DNA of 64,000 nt from Rhododendron vialii (GCF_030253575.1 NC_080566.1:11417501-11481500); one strand, 5' to 3'; shown: positions 44,802-57,015, counted from the first letter of the stretch. Numbers and translations are program-made. The notes: generated by a model not told the origin, from the letters alone.

Positions 44802-45090
44802 TTTTTCGTTTTTGTACGAAATCCCTTCCCCGCCCCCCGTTCCCTTCTTTCATCCGGTCGCCGCAACTTCGGCTCATTCCGTCCGTATCTTCCCGGAGAG
44901 TTTTCGCAGCGATTTTTCGAGCTGCGAGCCAAAATAGCCCCCTTCAGCGGGCACTCTCGGCCGTAGCCATCCCTCCAACGGGATACGGGGTCCGGCCGGC
45001 GAGACGTGGCCAAGAAAGCCAGAGATAGAGCGAGCGGTGCCCGACGGGGCAGAAAAATGGACCAAAAGAATTGAAAGCGGAGTGCCTATC

Positions 45091-45209
45091 GGGTGCGATC
45101 ATACCAGCACTAATGCACCGGATCCCATCAGAACTCCGCAGTTAAGCGTGCTTGGGCGAGAGTAGTACTAGGATGGGTGACCCCCTGGGAAGTCCTCGTG
45201 TTGCACCCC
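45091..45209 (+). rRNA. 5S rRNA: 5S rRNA, copy 112
   Basis: Consensus gene; K spacer. Confidence 0.97.
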
Positions 45210-45497
45210 TTTTTCGTTTTTGTACGAAATCCCTTCCCCGCCCCCCGTTCCCTTCTTTCATCCGGTCGCCGCAACTTCGGCTCATGCCGTCCGTATCTTC
45301 CCGGAGAGTTTTCGCAGCGATTTTTCCAGCTTCGAGCCAAAATAGCCCCGTCAGCGGGCACGTTCGGCCGCAGCCATCCCTCCAACAAGATACGGGGTCC
45401 GGCCGGCGAGACGTGGCCAAGAAAGACAGAGATAGAGCGAGCGGTGCCCGACGGGGCCGAAAAATGGACCAAAAGAATTGAAAGCGGAGTGCCTATC

Positions 45498-45616
45498 GGG
45501 TGCGATCATACCAGCACTAATGCACCGGATCCCATCAGAACTCCGCAGTTAAGCGTGCTTGGGCGAGAGTAGTACTAGGATGGGTGACCCCCTGGGAAGT
45601 CCTCGTGTTGCACCCC
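45498..45616 (+). rRNA. 5S rRNA: 5S rRNA, copy 113
   Basis: Consensus gene; F spacer. Confidence 0.97.
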
Positions 45617-45904
45617 TTTTTCGTTTTTGTACGAAATCCCTTCCCCGCCCCCCGTTCCCTTCTTTCATCCGGTCGCCGCAACTTCGGCTCATGCCGTCCG
45701 TATCTTTCCGGAGAGTTTTCGCAGCGATTTTTCCAGCTTCGAGCCAAAATAGCCCCGTCAGCGGGCACGTTCGGCCGCAGCCATCCCTCCAACGGGATAC
45801 GGGGTCCGGCCGGCGAGACGTGGCCAAGAAAGACAGAGATAGAGGGAGCGGTGCCCGACGGGGCCGAAAAATGTACCAAAAGAATTGAAAGCGGAGTGCC
45901 TATC

Positions 45905-46023
45905 GGGTGCGATCATACCAGCACTAATGCACCGGATCCCATCAGAACTCCGCAGTTAAGCGTGCTTGGGCGAGAGTAGTACTAGGATGGGTGACCCCCT
46001 GGGAAGTCCTCGTGTTGCACCCC
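45905..46023 (+). rRNA. 5S rRNA: 5S rRNA, copy 114
   Basis: Consensus gene; T spacer. Confidence 0.97.
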
Positions 46024-46311
46024 TTTTTTGTTTTTGTACGAAATCTCTTCCCCGCCCCCCGTTCCCTTCTTTCATCCGGTCGCCGCAACTTCGGCTCATG
46101 CCGTCCGTATCTTCCCGGAGAGTTTTCGCAGCGATTTTTCCAGCTTCGAGCCAAAATAGCCCCGTCAGCGGGCACGTTCGGCCGCAGCCATCCCTCCAAC
46201 GGGATACGGGGTCCGGCCGGCGAGACGTGGCCAAGAAAGCCAGAGATAGAGGGAGCGGTGCCCGACGGGGCCGAAAAATGGACCAAAAGAATTGAAAGCG
46301 GAGTGCCTATC

Positions 46312-46430
46312 GGGTGCGATCATAACAGCACTAATGCACCGGATCCCATCAGAACTCCGCAGTTAAGCGTGCTTGGGCGAGAGTAGTACTAGGATGGGTG
46401 ACCCCCTGGGAAGTCCTCGTGTTGCACCCC
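46312..46430 (+). rRNA. 5S rRNA: 5S rRNA, copy 115
   Basis: C14A; K spacer. Confidence 0.95.
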
Positions 46431-46718
46431 TTTTTCGTTTTTGTACGAAATCCCTTCCCCGCCCCCCGTTCCCTTCTTTCATCCGGTCGCCGCAACTTCG
46501 GCTCATGCCGTCCGTATCTTCCCGGAGAGTTTTCGCAGCGATTTTTCCAGCTTCGAGCCAAAATAGCCCCGTCAGCGGGCACGTTCGGCCGCAGCCATCC
46601 CTCCAACAAGATACGGGGTCCGGCCGGCGAGACGTGGCCAAGAAAGACAGAGATAGAGCGAGCGGTGCCCGACGGGGCCGAAAAATGGACCAAAAGAATT
46701 GAAAGCGGAGTGCCTATC

Positions 46719-46837
46719 GGGTGCGATCATACCAGCACTAATGCACCGGATCCCATCAGAACTCCGCAGTTAAGCGTGCTTGGGCGAGAGTAGTACTAGG
46801 ATGGGTGACCCCCTGGGAAGTCCTCGTGTTGCACCCC
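46719..46837 (+). rRNA. 5S rRNA: 5S rRNA, copy 116
   Basis: Consensus gene; F spacer. Confidence 0.97.
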
Positions 46838-47125
46838 TTTTTCGTTTTTGTACGAAATCCCTTCCCCGCCCCCCGTTCCCTTCTTTCATCCGGTCGCCGC
46901 AACTTCGGCTCATGCCGTCCGTATCTTTCCGGAGAGTTTTCGCAGCGATTTTTCCAGCTTCGAGCCAAAATAGCCCCGTCAGCGGGCACGTTCGGCCGCA
47001 GCCATCCCTCCAACGGGATACGGGGTCCGGCCGGCGAGACGTGGCCAAGAAAGACAGAGATAGAGGGAGCGGTGCCCGACGGGGCCGAAAAATGTACCAA
47101 AAGAATTGAAAGCGGAGTGCCTATC

Positions 47126-47244
47126 GGGTGCGATCATACCAGCACTAATGCACCGGATCCCATCAGAACTCCGCAGTTAAGCGTGCTTGGGCGAGAGTAG
47201 TACTAGGATGGGTGACCCCCTGGGAAGTCCTCGTGTTGCACCCC
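47126..47244 (+). rRNA. 5S rRNA: 5S rRNA, copy 117
   Basis: Consensus gene; T spacer. Confidence 0.97.
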
Positions 47245-47532
47245 TTTTTTGTTTTTGTACGAAATCTCTTCCCCGCCCCCCGTTCCCTTCTTTCATCCGG
47301 TCGCCGCAACTTCGGCTCATGCCGTCCGTATCTTCCCGGAGAGTTTTCGCAGCGATTTTTCCAGCTTCGAGCCAAAATAGCCCCGTCAGCGGGCACGTTC
47401 GGCCGCAGCCATCCCTCCAACGGGATACGGGGTCCGGCCGGCGAGACGTGGCCAAGAAAGCCAGAGATAGAGGGAGCGGTGCCCGACGGGGCCGAAAAAT
47501 GGACCAAAAGAATTGAAAGCGGAGTGCCTATC

Positions 47533-47651
47533 GGGTGCGATCATACCAGCACTAATGCACCGGATCCCATCAGAACTCCGCAGTTAAGCGTGCTTGGGCG
47601 AGAGTAGTACTAGGATGGGTGACCCCCTGGGAAGTCCTCGTGTTGCACCCC
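47533..47651 (+). rRNA. 5S rRNA: 5S rRNA, copy 118
   Basis: Consensus gene; T1 spacer; counterpart of copies 100 and 109. Confidence 0.97.
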
Positions 47652-47939
47652 TTTTTTGTTTTTGTACGAAATCCCTTCCCCGCCCCCCGTTCCCTTCTTT
47701 CATCCGGTCGCCGCAACTTCGGCTCATGCCGTCCGTATCTTCCCGGAGAGTTTTCGCAGCGATTTTTCCAGCTTCGAGCCAAAATAGCCCCGTCAGCGGG
47801 CACGTTCGGCCGCAGCCATCCCTCCAACGGGATACGGGGTCCGGCCGGCGAGACGTGGCCAAGAAAGCCAGAGATAGAGGGAGCGGTGCCCGACGGGGCC
47901 GAAAAATGGACCAAAAGAATTGAAAGCGGAGTGCCTATC

Positions 47940-48058
47940 GGGTGCGATCATAACAGCACTAATGCACCGGATCCCATCAGAACTCCGCAGTTAAGCGTGC
48001 TTGGGCGAGAGTAGTACTAGGATGGGTGACCCCCTGGGAAGTCCTCGTGTTGCACCCC
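47940..48058 (+). rRNA. 5S rRNA: 5S rRNA, copy 119
   Basis: C14A; Dh spacer, 408 bp. Confidence 0.95.
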
Positions 48059-48347
48059 TTTTTCGTTTTTGTACGAAATCCCTTCCCCGCCCCCCGTTCC
48101 CTTCTTTCATCCGGTCGCCGCAACTTCGGCTCATGCCGTCCGTATCTTCCCGGAGAGTTTTCGCAGCGATTTTTCGAGCTGCGAGCCAAAATAGCCCCCT
48201 TCAGCGGGCACTCTCGGCCGCAGCCATCCCTCCAACGGGATACGGGGTCCGGCCGGCGAGACGTGGCCAAGAAAGCCAGAGATAGAGCGAGCAGTGCCCG
48301 ACGGGGCAGAAAAATGGACCAAAAGAATTGAAAGCGGAGTGCCTATC

Positions 48348-48466
48348 GGGTGCGATCATACCAGCACTAATGCACCGGATCCCATCAGAACTCCGCAGTT
48401 AAGCGTGCTTGGGCGAGAGTAGTACTAGGATGGGTGACCCCCTGGGAAGTCCTCGTGTTGCACCCC
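48348..48466 (+). rRNA. 5S rRNA: 5S rRNA, copy 120
   Basis: Consensus gene; D spacer, 408 bp. Confidence 0.97.
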
Positions 48467-48755
48467 TTTTTCGTTTTTGTACGAAATCCCTTCCCCGCCC
48501 CCCGTTCCCTTCTTTCATCCGGTCGCCGCAACTTCGGCTCATTCCGTCCGTATCTTCCCGGAGAGTTTTCGCAGCGATTTTTCGAGCTGCGAGCCAAAAT
48601 AGCCCCCTTCAGCGGGCACTCTCGGCCGTAGCCATCCCTCCAACGGGATACGGGGTCCGGCCGGCGAGACGTGGCCAAGAAAGCCAGAGATAGAGCGAGC
48701 GGTGCCCGACGGGGCAGAAAAATGGACCAAAAGAATTGAAAGCGGAGTGCCTATC

Positions 48756-48874
48756 GGGTGCGATCATACCAGCACTAATGCACCGGATCCCATCAGAACT
48801 CCGCAGTTAAGCGTGCTTGGGCGAGAGTAGTACTAGGATGGGTGACCCCCTGGGAAGTCCTCGTGTTGCACCCC
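48756..48874 (+). rRNA. 5S rRNA: 5S rRNA, copy 121
   Basis: Consensus gene; K spacer. Confidence 0.97.
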
Positions 48875-49162
48875 TTTTTCGTTTTTGTACGAAATCCCTT
48901 CCCCGCCCCCCGTTCCCTTCTTTCATCCGGTCGCCGCAACTTCGGCTCATGCCGTCCGTATCTTCCCGGAGAGTTTTCGCAGCGATTTTTCCAGCTTCGA
49001 GCCAAAATAGCCCCGTCAGCGGGCACGTTCGGCCGCAGCCATCCCTCCAACAAGATACGGGGTCCGGCCGGCGAGACGTGGCCAAGAAAGACAGAGATAG
49101 AGCGAGCGGTGCCCGACGGGGCCGAAAAATGGACCAAAAGAATTGAAAGCGGAGTGCCTATC

Positions 49163-49281
49163 GGGTGCGATCATACCAGCACTAATGCACCGGATCCCAT
49201 CAGAACTCCGCAGTTAAGCGTGCTTGGGCGAGAGTAGTACTAGGATGGGTGACCCCCTGGGAAGTCCTCGTGTTGCACCCC
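49163..49281 (+). rRNA. 5S rRNA: 5S rRNA, copy 122
   Basis: Consensus gene; F spacer. Confidence 0.97.
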
Positions 49282-49569
49282 TTTTTCGTTTTTGTACGAA
49301 ATCCCTTCCCCGCCCCCCGTTCCCTTCTTTCATCCGGTCGCCGCAACTTCGGCTCATGCCGTCCGTATCTTTCCGGAGAGTTTTCGCAGCGATTTTTCCA
49401 GCTTCGAGCCAAAATAGCCCCGTCAGCGGGCACGTTCGGCCGCAGCCATCCCTCCAACGGGATACGGGGTCCGGCCGGCGAGACGTGGCCAAGAAAGACA
49501 GAGATAGAGGGAGCGGTGCCCGACGGGGCCGAAAAATGTACCAAAAGAATTGAAAGCGGAGTGCCTATC

Positions 49570-49688
49570 GGGTGCGATCATACCAGCACTAATGCACCGG
49601 ATCCCATCAGAACTCCGCAGTTAAGCGTGCTTGGGCGAGAGTAGTACTAGGATGGGTGACCCCCTGGGAAGTCCTCGTGTTGCACCCC
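49570..49688 (+). rRNA. 5S rRNA: 5S rRNA, copy 123
   Basis: Consensus gene; D spacer, 408 bp; repeats unit 120. Confidence 0.97.
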
Positions 49689-49977
49689 TTTTTCGTTTTT
49701 GTACGAAATCCCTTCCCCGCCCCCCGTTCCCTTCTTTCATCCGGTCGCCGCAACTTCGGCTCATTCCGTCCGTATCTTCCCGGAGAGTTTTCGCAGCGAT
49801 TTTTCGAGCTGCGAGCCAAAATAGCCCCCTTCAGCGGGCACTCTCGGCCGTAGCCATCCCTCCAACGGGATACGGGGTCCGGCCGGCGAGACGTGGCCAA
49901 GAAAGCCAGAGATAGAGCGAGCGGTGCCCGACGGGGCAGAAAAATGGACCAAAAGAATTGAAAGCGGAGTGCCTATC

Positions 49978-50096
49978 GGGTGCGATCATACCAGCACTAA
50001 TGCACCGGATCCCATCAGAACTCCGCAGTTAAGCGTGCTTGGGCGAGAGTAGTACTAGGATGGGTGACCCCCTGGGAAGTCCTCGTGTTGCACCCC
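49978..50096 (+). rRNA. 5S rRNA: 5S rRNA, copy 124
   Basis: Consensus gene; K spacer. Confidence 0.97.
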
Positions 50097-50384
50097 TTTT
50101 TCGTTTTTGTACGAAATCCCTTCCCCGCCCCCCGTTCCCTTCTTTCATCCGGTCGCCGCAACTTCGGCTCATGCCGTCCGTATCTTCCCGGAGAGTTTTC
50201 GCAGCGATTTTTCCAGCTTCGAGCCAAAATAGCCCCGTCAGCGGGCACGTTCGGCCGCAGCCATCCCTCCAACAAGATACGGGGTCCGGCCGGCGAGACG
50301 TGGCCAAGAAAGACAGAGATAGAGCGAGCGGTGCCCGACGGGGCCGAAAAATGGACCAAAAGAATTGAAAGCGGAGTGCCTATC

Positions 50385-50503
50385 GGGTGCGATCATACCA
50401 GCACTAATGCACCGGATCCCATCAGAACTCCGCAGTTAAGCGTGCTTGGGCGAGAGTAGTACTAGGATGGGTGACCCCCTGGGAAGTCCTCGTGTTGCAC
50501 CCC
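50385..50503 (+). rRNA. 5S rRNA: 5S rRNA, copy 125
   Basis: Consensus gene; F spacer. Confidence 0.97.
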
Positions 50504-50791
50504 TTTTTCGTTTTTGTACGAAATCCCTTCCCCGCCCCCCGTTCCCTTCTTTCATCCGGTCGCCGCAACTTCGGCTCATGCCGTCCGTATCTTTCCGGAG
50601 AGTTTTCGCAGCGATTTTTCCAGCTTCGAGCCAAAATAGCCCCGTCAGCGGGCACGTTCGGCCGCAGCCATCCCTCCAACGGGATACGGGGTCCGGCCGG
50701 CGAGACGTGGCCAAGAAAGACAGAGATAGAGGGAGCGGTGCCCGACGGGGCCGAAAAATGTACCAAAAGAATTGAAAGCGGAGTGCCTATC

Positions 50792-50910
50792 GGGTGCGAT
50801 CATACCAGCACTAATGCACCGGATCCCATCAGAACTCCGCAGTTAAGCGTGCTTGGGCGAGAGTAGTACTAGGATGGGTGACCCCCTGGGAAGTCCTCGT
50901 GTTGCACCCC
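50792..50910 (+). rRNA. 5S rRNA: 5S rRNA, copy 126
   Basis: Consensus gene; T spacer. Confidence 0.97.
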
Positions 50911-51198
50911 TTTTTTGTTTTTGTACGAAATCTCTTCCCCGCCCCCCGTTCCCTTCTTTCATCCGGTCGCCGCAACTTCGGCTCATGCCGTCCGTATCTT
51001 CCCGGAGAGTTTTCGCAGCGATTTTTCCAGCTTCGAGCCAAAATAGCCCCGTCAGCGGGCACGTTCGGCCGCAGCCATCCCTCCAACGGGATACGGGGTC
51101 CGGCCGGCGAGACGTGGCCAAGAAAGCCAGAGATAGAGGGAGCGGTGCCCGACGGGGCCGAAAAATGGACCAAAAGAATTGAAAGCGGAGTGCCTATC

Positions 51199-51317
51199 GG
51201 GTGCGATCATAACAGCACTAATGCACCGGATCCCATCAGAACTCCGCAGTTAAGCGTGCTTGGGCGAGAGTAGTACTAGGATGGGTGACCCCCTGGGAAG
51301 TCCTCGTGTTGCACCCC
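51199..51317 (+). rRNA. 5S rRNA: 5S rRNA, copy 127
   Basis: C14A; K spacer. Confidence 0.95.
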
Positions 51318-51605
51318 TTTTTCGTTTTTGTACGAAATCCCTTCCCCGCCCCCCGTTCCCTTCTTTCATCCGGTCGCCGCAACTTCGGCTCATGCCGTCC
51401 GTATCTTCCCGGAGAGTTTTCGCAGCGATTTTTCCAGCTTCGAGCCAAAATAGCCCCGTCAGCGGGCACGTTCGGCCGCAGCCATCCCTCCAACAAGATA
51501 CGGGGTCCGGCCGGCGAGACGTGGCCAAGAAAGACAGAGATAGAGCGAGCGGTGCCCGACGGGGCCGAAAAATGGACCAAAAGAATTGAAAGCGGAGTGC
51601 CTATC

Positions 51606-51724
51606 GGGTGCGATCATACCAGCACTAATGCACCGGATCCCATCAGAACTCCGCAGTTAAGCGTGCTTGGGCGAGAGTAGTACTAGGATGGGTGACCCCC
51701 TGGGAAGTCCTCGTGTTGCACCCC
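51606..51724 (+). rRNA. 5S rRNA: 5S rRNA, copy 128
   Basis: Consensus gene; F spacer ending GGACC rather than GTACC. Confidence 0.97.
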
Positions 51725-52012
51725 TTTTTCGTTTTTGTACGAAATCCCTTCCCCGCCCCCCGTTCCCTTCTTTCATCCGGTCGCCGCAACTTCGGCTCAT
51801 GCCGTCCGTATCTTTCCGGAGAGTTTTCGCAGCGATTTTTCCAGCTTCGAGCCAAAATAGCCCCGTCAGCGGGCACGTTCGGCCGCAGCCATCCCTCCAA
51901 CGGGATACGGGGTCCGGCCGGCGAGACGTGGCCAAGAAAGACAGAGATAGAGGGAGCGGTGCCCGACGGGGCCGAAAAATGGACCAAAAGAATTGAAAGC
52001 GGAGTGCCTATC

Positions 52013-52131
52013 GGGTGCGATCATACCAGCACTAATGCACCGGATCCCATCAGAACTCCGCAGTTAAGCGTGCTTGGGCGAGAGTAGTACTAGGATGGGT
52101 GACCCCCTGGGAAGTCCTCGTGTTGCACCCC
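52013..52131 (+). rRNA. 5S rRNA: 5S rRNA, copy 129
   Basis: Consensus gene; F spacer. Confidence 0.97.
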
Positions 52132-52419
52132 TTTTTCGTTTTTGTACGAAATCCCTTCCCCGCCCCCCGTTCCCTTCTTTCATCCGGTCGCCGCAACTTC
52201 GGCTCATGCCGTCCGTATCTTTCCGGAGAGTTTTCGCAGCGATTTTTCCAGCTTCGAGCCAAAATAGCCCCGTCAGCGGGCACGTTCGGCCGCAGCCATC
52301 CCTCCAACGGGATACGGGGTCCGGCCGGCGAGACGTGGCCAAGAAAGACAGAGATAGAGGGAGCGGTGCCCGACGGGGCCGAAAAATGTACCAAAAGAAT
52401 TGAAAGCGGAGTGCCTATC

Positions 52420-52538
52420 GGGTGCGATCATACCAGCACTAATGCACCGGATCCCATCAGAACTCCGCAGTTAAGCGTGCTTGGGCGAGAGTAGTACTAG
52501 GATGGGTGACCCCCTGGGAAGTCCTCGTGTTGCACCCC
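52420..52538 (+). rRNA. 5S rRNA: 5S rRNA, copy 130
   Basis: Consensus gene; T spacer. Confidence 0.97.
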
Positions 52539-52826
52539 TTTTTTGTTTTTGTACGAAATCTCTTCCCCGCCCCCCGTTCCCTTCTTTCATCCGGTCGCCG
52601 CAACTTCGGCTCATGCCGTCCGTATCTTCCCGGAGAGTTTTCGCAGCGATTTTTCCAGCTTCGAGCCAAAATAGCCCCGTCAGCGGGCACGTTCGGCCGC
52701 AGCCATCCCTCCAACGGGATACGGGGTCCGGCCGGCGAGACGTGGCCAAGAAAGCCAGAGATAGAGGGAGCGGTGCCCGACGGGGCCGAAAAATGGACCA
52801 AAAGAATTGAAAGCGGAGTGCCTATC

Positions 52827-52945
52827 GGGTGCGATCATAACAGCACTAATGCACCGGATCCCATCAGAACTCCGCAGTTAAGCGTGCTTGGGCGAGAGTA
52901 GTACTAGGATGGGTGACCCCCTGGGAAGTCCTCGTGTTGCACCCC
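52827..52945 (+). rRNA. 5S rRNA: 5S rRNA, copy 131
   Basis: C14A; last K spacer of the window. Confidence 0.95.
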
Positions 52946-53233
52946 TTTTTCGTTTTTGTACGAAATCCCTTCCCCGCCCCCCGTTCCCTTCTTTCATCCG
53001 GTCGCCGCAACTTCGGCTCATGCCGTCCGTATCTTCCCGGAGAGTTTTCGCAGCGATTTTTCCAGCTTCGAGCCAAAATAGCCCCGTCAGCGGGCACGTT
53101 CGGCCGCAGCCATCCCTCCAACAAGATACGGGGTCCGGCCGGCGAGACGTGGCCAAGAAAGACAGAGATAGAGCGAGCGGTGCCCGACGGGGCCGAAAAA
53201 TGGACCAAAAGAATTGAAAGCGGAGTGCCTATC

Positions 53234-53352
53234 GGGTGCGATCATACCAGCACTAATGCACCGGATCCCATCAGAACTCCGCAGTTAAGCGTGCTTGGGC
53301 GAGAGTAGTACTAGGATGGGTGACCCCCTGGGAAGTCCTCGTGTTGCACCCC
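53234..53352 (+). rRNA. 5S rRNA: 5S rRNA, copy 132
   Basis: Consensus gene; F spacer. Confidence 0.97.
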
Positions 53353-53640
53353 TTTTTCGTTTTTGTACGAAATCCCTTCCCCGCCCCCCGTTCCCTTCTT
53401 TCATCCGGTCGCCGCAACTTCGGCTCATGCCGTCCGTATCTTTCCGGAGAGTTTTCGCAGCGATTTTTCCAGCTTCGAGCCAAAATAGCCCCGTCAGCGG
53501 GCACGTTCGGCCGCAGCCATCCCTCCAACGGGATACGGGGTCCGGCCGGCGAGACGTGGCCAAGAAAGACAGAGATAGAGGGAGCGGTGCCCGACGGGGC
53601 CGAAAAATGTACCAAAAGAATTGAAAGCGGAGTGCCTATC

Positions 53641-53759
53641 GGGTGCGATCATACCAGCACTAATGCACCGGATCCCATCAGAACTCCGCAGTTAAGCGTG
53701 CTTGGGCGAGAGTAGTACTAGGATGGGTGACCCCCTGGGAAGTCCTCGTGTTGCACCCC
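53641..53759 (+). rRNA. 5S rRNA: 5S rRNA, copy 133
   Basis: Consensus gene; T spacer. Confidence 0.97.
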
Positions 53760-54047
53760 TTTTTTGTTTTTGTACGAAATCTCTTCCCCGCCCCCCGTTC
53801 CCTTCTTTCATCCGGTCGCCGCAACTTCGGCTCATGCCGTCCGTATCTTCCCGGAGAGTTTTCGCAGCGATTTTTCCAGCTTCGAGCCAAAATAGCCCCG
53901 TCAGCGGGCACGTTCGGCCGCAGCCATCCCTCCAACGGGATACGGGGTCCGGCCGGCGAGACGTGGCCAAGAAAGCCAGAGATAGAGGGAGCGGTGCCCG
54001 ACGGGGCCGAAAAATGGACCAAAAGAATTGAAAGCGGAGTGCCTATC

Positions 54048-54166
54048 GGGTGCGATCATAACAGCACTAATGCACCGGATCCCATCAGAACTCCGCAGTT
54101 AAGCGTGCTTGGGCGAGAGTAGTACTAGGATGGGTGACCCCCTGGGAAGTCCTCGTGTTGCACCCC
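54048..54166 (+). rRNA. 5S rRNA: 5S rRNA, copy 134
   Basis: C14A; N spacer. Confidence 0.95.
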
Positions 54167-54454
54167 TTTTTCGTTTTTGTACGAAATCCCTTCCCCGCCC
54201 CCCGTTCCCTTCTTTCATCCGGTCGCCGCAACTTCGGCTCATGCCGTCCGTATCTTCCCGGAGAGTTTTCGCAGCGATTTTTCCAGCTTCGAGCCAAAAT
54301 AGCCCCGTCAGCGGGCACGTTCGGCCGCAGCCATCCCTCCAACGGGATACGGGGTCCGGCCGGCGAGACGTGGCCAAGAAAGCCAGAGATAGAGGGAGCG
54401 GTGCCCGACGGGGCCGAAAAATGGACCAAAAGAATTGAAAGCGGAGTGCCTATC

Positions 54455-54573
54455 GGGTGCGATCATAACAGCACTAATGCACCGGATCCCATCAGAACTC
54501 CGCAGTTAAGCGTGCTTGGGCGAGAGTAGTACTAGGATGGGTGACCCCCTGGGAAGTCCTCGTGTTGCACCCC
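54455..54573 (+). rRNA. 5S rRNA: 5S rRNA, copy 135
   Basis: C14A; F spacer. Confidence 0.95.
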
Positions 54574-54861
54574 TTTTTCGTTTTTGTACGAAATCCCTTC
54601 CCCGCCCCCCGTTCCCTTCTTTCATCCGGTCGCCGCAACTTCGGCTCATGCCGTCCGTATCTTTCCGGAGAGTTTTCGCAGCGATTTTTCCAGCTTCGAG
54701 CCAAAATAGCCCCGTCAGCGGGCACGTTCGGCCGCAGCCATCCCTCCAACGGGATACGGGGTCCGGCCGGCGAGACGTGGCCAAGAAAGACAGAGATAGA
54801 GGGAGCGGTGCCCGACGGGGCAGAAAAATGTACCAAAAGAATTGAAAGCGGAGTGCCTATC

Positions 54862-54980
54862 GGGTGCGATCATACCAGCACTAATGCACCGGATCCCATC
54901 AGAACTCCGCAGTTAAGCGTGCTTGGGCGAGAGTAGTACTAGGATGGGTGACCCCCTGGGAAGTCCTCGTGTTGCACCCC
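54862..54980 (+). rRNA. 5S rRNA: 5S rRNA, copy 136
   Basis: Consensus gene; T spacer whose first terminator run is broken (TTTCTTG), leaving the downstream five-T run. Confidence 0.96.
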
Positions 54981-55268
54981 TTTCTTGTTTTTGTACGAAA
55001 TCTCTTCCCCGCCCCCCGTTCCCTTCTTTCATCCGGTCGCCGCAACTTCGGCTCATGCCGTCCGTATCTTCCCGGAGAGTTTTCGCAGCGATTTTTCCAG
55101 CTTCGAGCCAAAATAGCCCCGTCAGCGGGCACGTTCGGCCGCAGCCATCCCTCCAACGGGATACGGGGTCCGGCCGGCGAGACGTGGCCAAGAAAGCCAG
55201 AGATAGAGGGAGCGGTGCCCGACGGGGCAGAAAAATGGACCAAAAGAATTGAAAGCGGAGTGCCTATC

Positions 55269-55387
55269 GGGTGCGATCATAACAGCACTAATGCACCGGA
55301 TCCCATCAGAACTCCGCAGTTAAGCGTGCTTGGGCGAGAGTAGTACTAGGATGGGTGACCCCCTGGGAAGTCCTCGTGTTGCACCCC
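55269..55387 (+). rRNA. 5S rRNA: 5S rRNA, copy 137
   Basis: C14A; N spacer. Confidence 0.95.
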
Positions 55388-55675
55388 TTTTTCGTTTTTG
55401 TACGAAATCCCTTCCCCGCCCCCCGTTCCCTTCTTTCATCCGGTCGCCGCAACTTCGGCTCATGCCGTCCGTATCTTCCCGGAGAGTTTTCGCAGCGATT
55501 TTTCCAGCTTCGAGCCAAAATAGCCCCGTCAGCGGGCACGTTCGGCCGCAGCCATCCCTCCAACGGGATACGGGGTCCGGCCGGCGAGACGTGGCCAAGA
55601 AAGCCAGAGATAGAGGGAGCGGTGCCCGACGGGGCAGAAAAATGTACCAAAAGAATTGAAAGCGGAGTGCCTATC

Positions 55676-55794
55676 GGGTGCGATCATACCAGCACTAATG
55701 CACCGGATCCCATCAGAACTCCGCAGTTAAGCGTGCTTGGGCGAGAGTAGTACTAGGATGGGTGACCCCCTGGGAAGTCCTCGTGTTGCACCCC
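55676..55794 (+). rRNA. 5S rRNA: 5S rRNA, copy 138
   Basis: Consensus gene; T spacer. Confidence 0.97.
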
Positions 55795-56082
55795 TTTTTT
55801 GTTTTTGTACGAAATCTCTTCCCCGCCCCCCGTTCCCTTCTTTCATCCGGTCGCCGCAACTTCGGCTCATGCCGTCCGTATCTTCCCGGAGAGTTTTCGC
55901 AGCGATTTTTCCAGCTTCGAGCCAAAATAGCCCCGTCAGCGGGCACGTTCGGCCGCAGCCATCCCTCCAACGGGATACGGGGTCCGGCCGGCGAGACGTG
56001 GCCAAGAAAGCCAGAGATAGAGGGAGCGGTGCCCGACGGGGCCGAAAAATGGACCAAAAGAATTGAAAGCGGAGTGCCTATC

Positions 56083-56201
56083 GGGTGCGATCATACCAGC
56101 ACTAATGCACCGGATCCCATCAGAACTCCGCAGTTAAGCGTGCTTGGGCGAGAGTAGTACTAGGATGGGTGACCCCCTGGGAAGTCCTCGTGTTGCACCC
56201 C
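56083..56201 (+). rRNA. 5S rRNA: 5S rRNA, copy 139
   Basis: Consensus gene; P spacer. Confidence 0.97.
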
Positions 56202-56489
56202 TTTTTCGTTTTTGTACGAAATCCCTTCCCCGCCCCCCGTTCCCTTCTTTCATCCGGTCGCCGCAACTTCGGCTCATGCCGTCCGGATCTTCCCGGAGAG
56301 TTTTCGCAGCGATTTTTCCAGCTGCGAGCCAAAATAGCCCCGTCAGCGGGCACGTTCGGCCGCAGCCATCCCTCCAACGGGATACGGGGTCCGGCCGGCG
56401 AGACGTGGCCAAGAAAGACAGAGATAGAGGGAGCGGTGCCCGACGGGGCCGAAAAATGTACCAAAAGAATTGAAAGCGGAGTGCCTATC

Positions 56490-56608
56490 GGGTGCGATCA
56501 TACCAGCACTAATGCACCGGATCCCATCAGAACTCCGCAGTTAAGCGTGCTTGGGCGAGAGTAGTACTAGGATGGGTGACCCCCTGGGAAGTCCTCGTGT
56601 TGCACCCC
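56490..56608 (+). rRNA. 5S rRNA: 5S rRNA, copy 140
   Basis: Consensus gene; T spacer. Confidence 0.97.
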
Positions 56609-56896
56609 TTTTTTGTTTTTGTACGAAATCTCTTCCCCGCCCCCCGTTCCCTTCTTTCATCCGGTCGCCGCAACTTCGGCTCATGCCGTCCGTATCTTCC
56701 CGGAGAGTTTTCGCAGCGATTTTTCCAGCTTCGAGCCAAAATAGCCCCGTCAGCGGGCACGTTCGGCCGCAGCCATCCCTCCAACGGGATACGGGGTCCG
56801 GCCGGCGAGACGTGGCCAAGAAAGACAGAGATAGAGGGAGCGGTGCCCGACGGGGCCGAAAAATGTACCAAAAGAATTGAAAGCGGAGTGCCTATC

Positions 56897-57015
56897 GGGT
56901 GCGATCATACCAGCACTAATGCACCGGATCCCATCAGAACTCCGCAGTTAAGCGTGCTTGGGCGAGAGTAGTACTAGGATGGGTGACCCCCTGGGAAGTC
57001 CTCGTGTTGCACCCC
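56897..57015 (+). rRNA. 5S rRNA: 5S rRNA, copy 141
   Basis: Consensus gene; T spacer. Confidence 0.97.

Larger units (their letters stand above)
43868..47532 (+). repeat. Nine-unit higher-order repeat, copy 2 (3665 bp)
   Basis: Units 109-117 in the same order as units 100-108, directly abutting. Confidence 0.9.
47533..49569 (+). repeat. Nine-unit higher-order repeat, partial copy 3
   Basis: Units 118-122 (T1, Dh, D, K, F). The order then returns to D, K, F at units 123-125, a three-unit (1222 bp) duplication of units 120-122. Confidence 0.88.
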
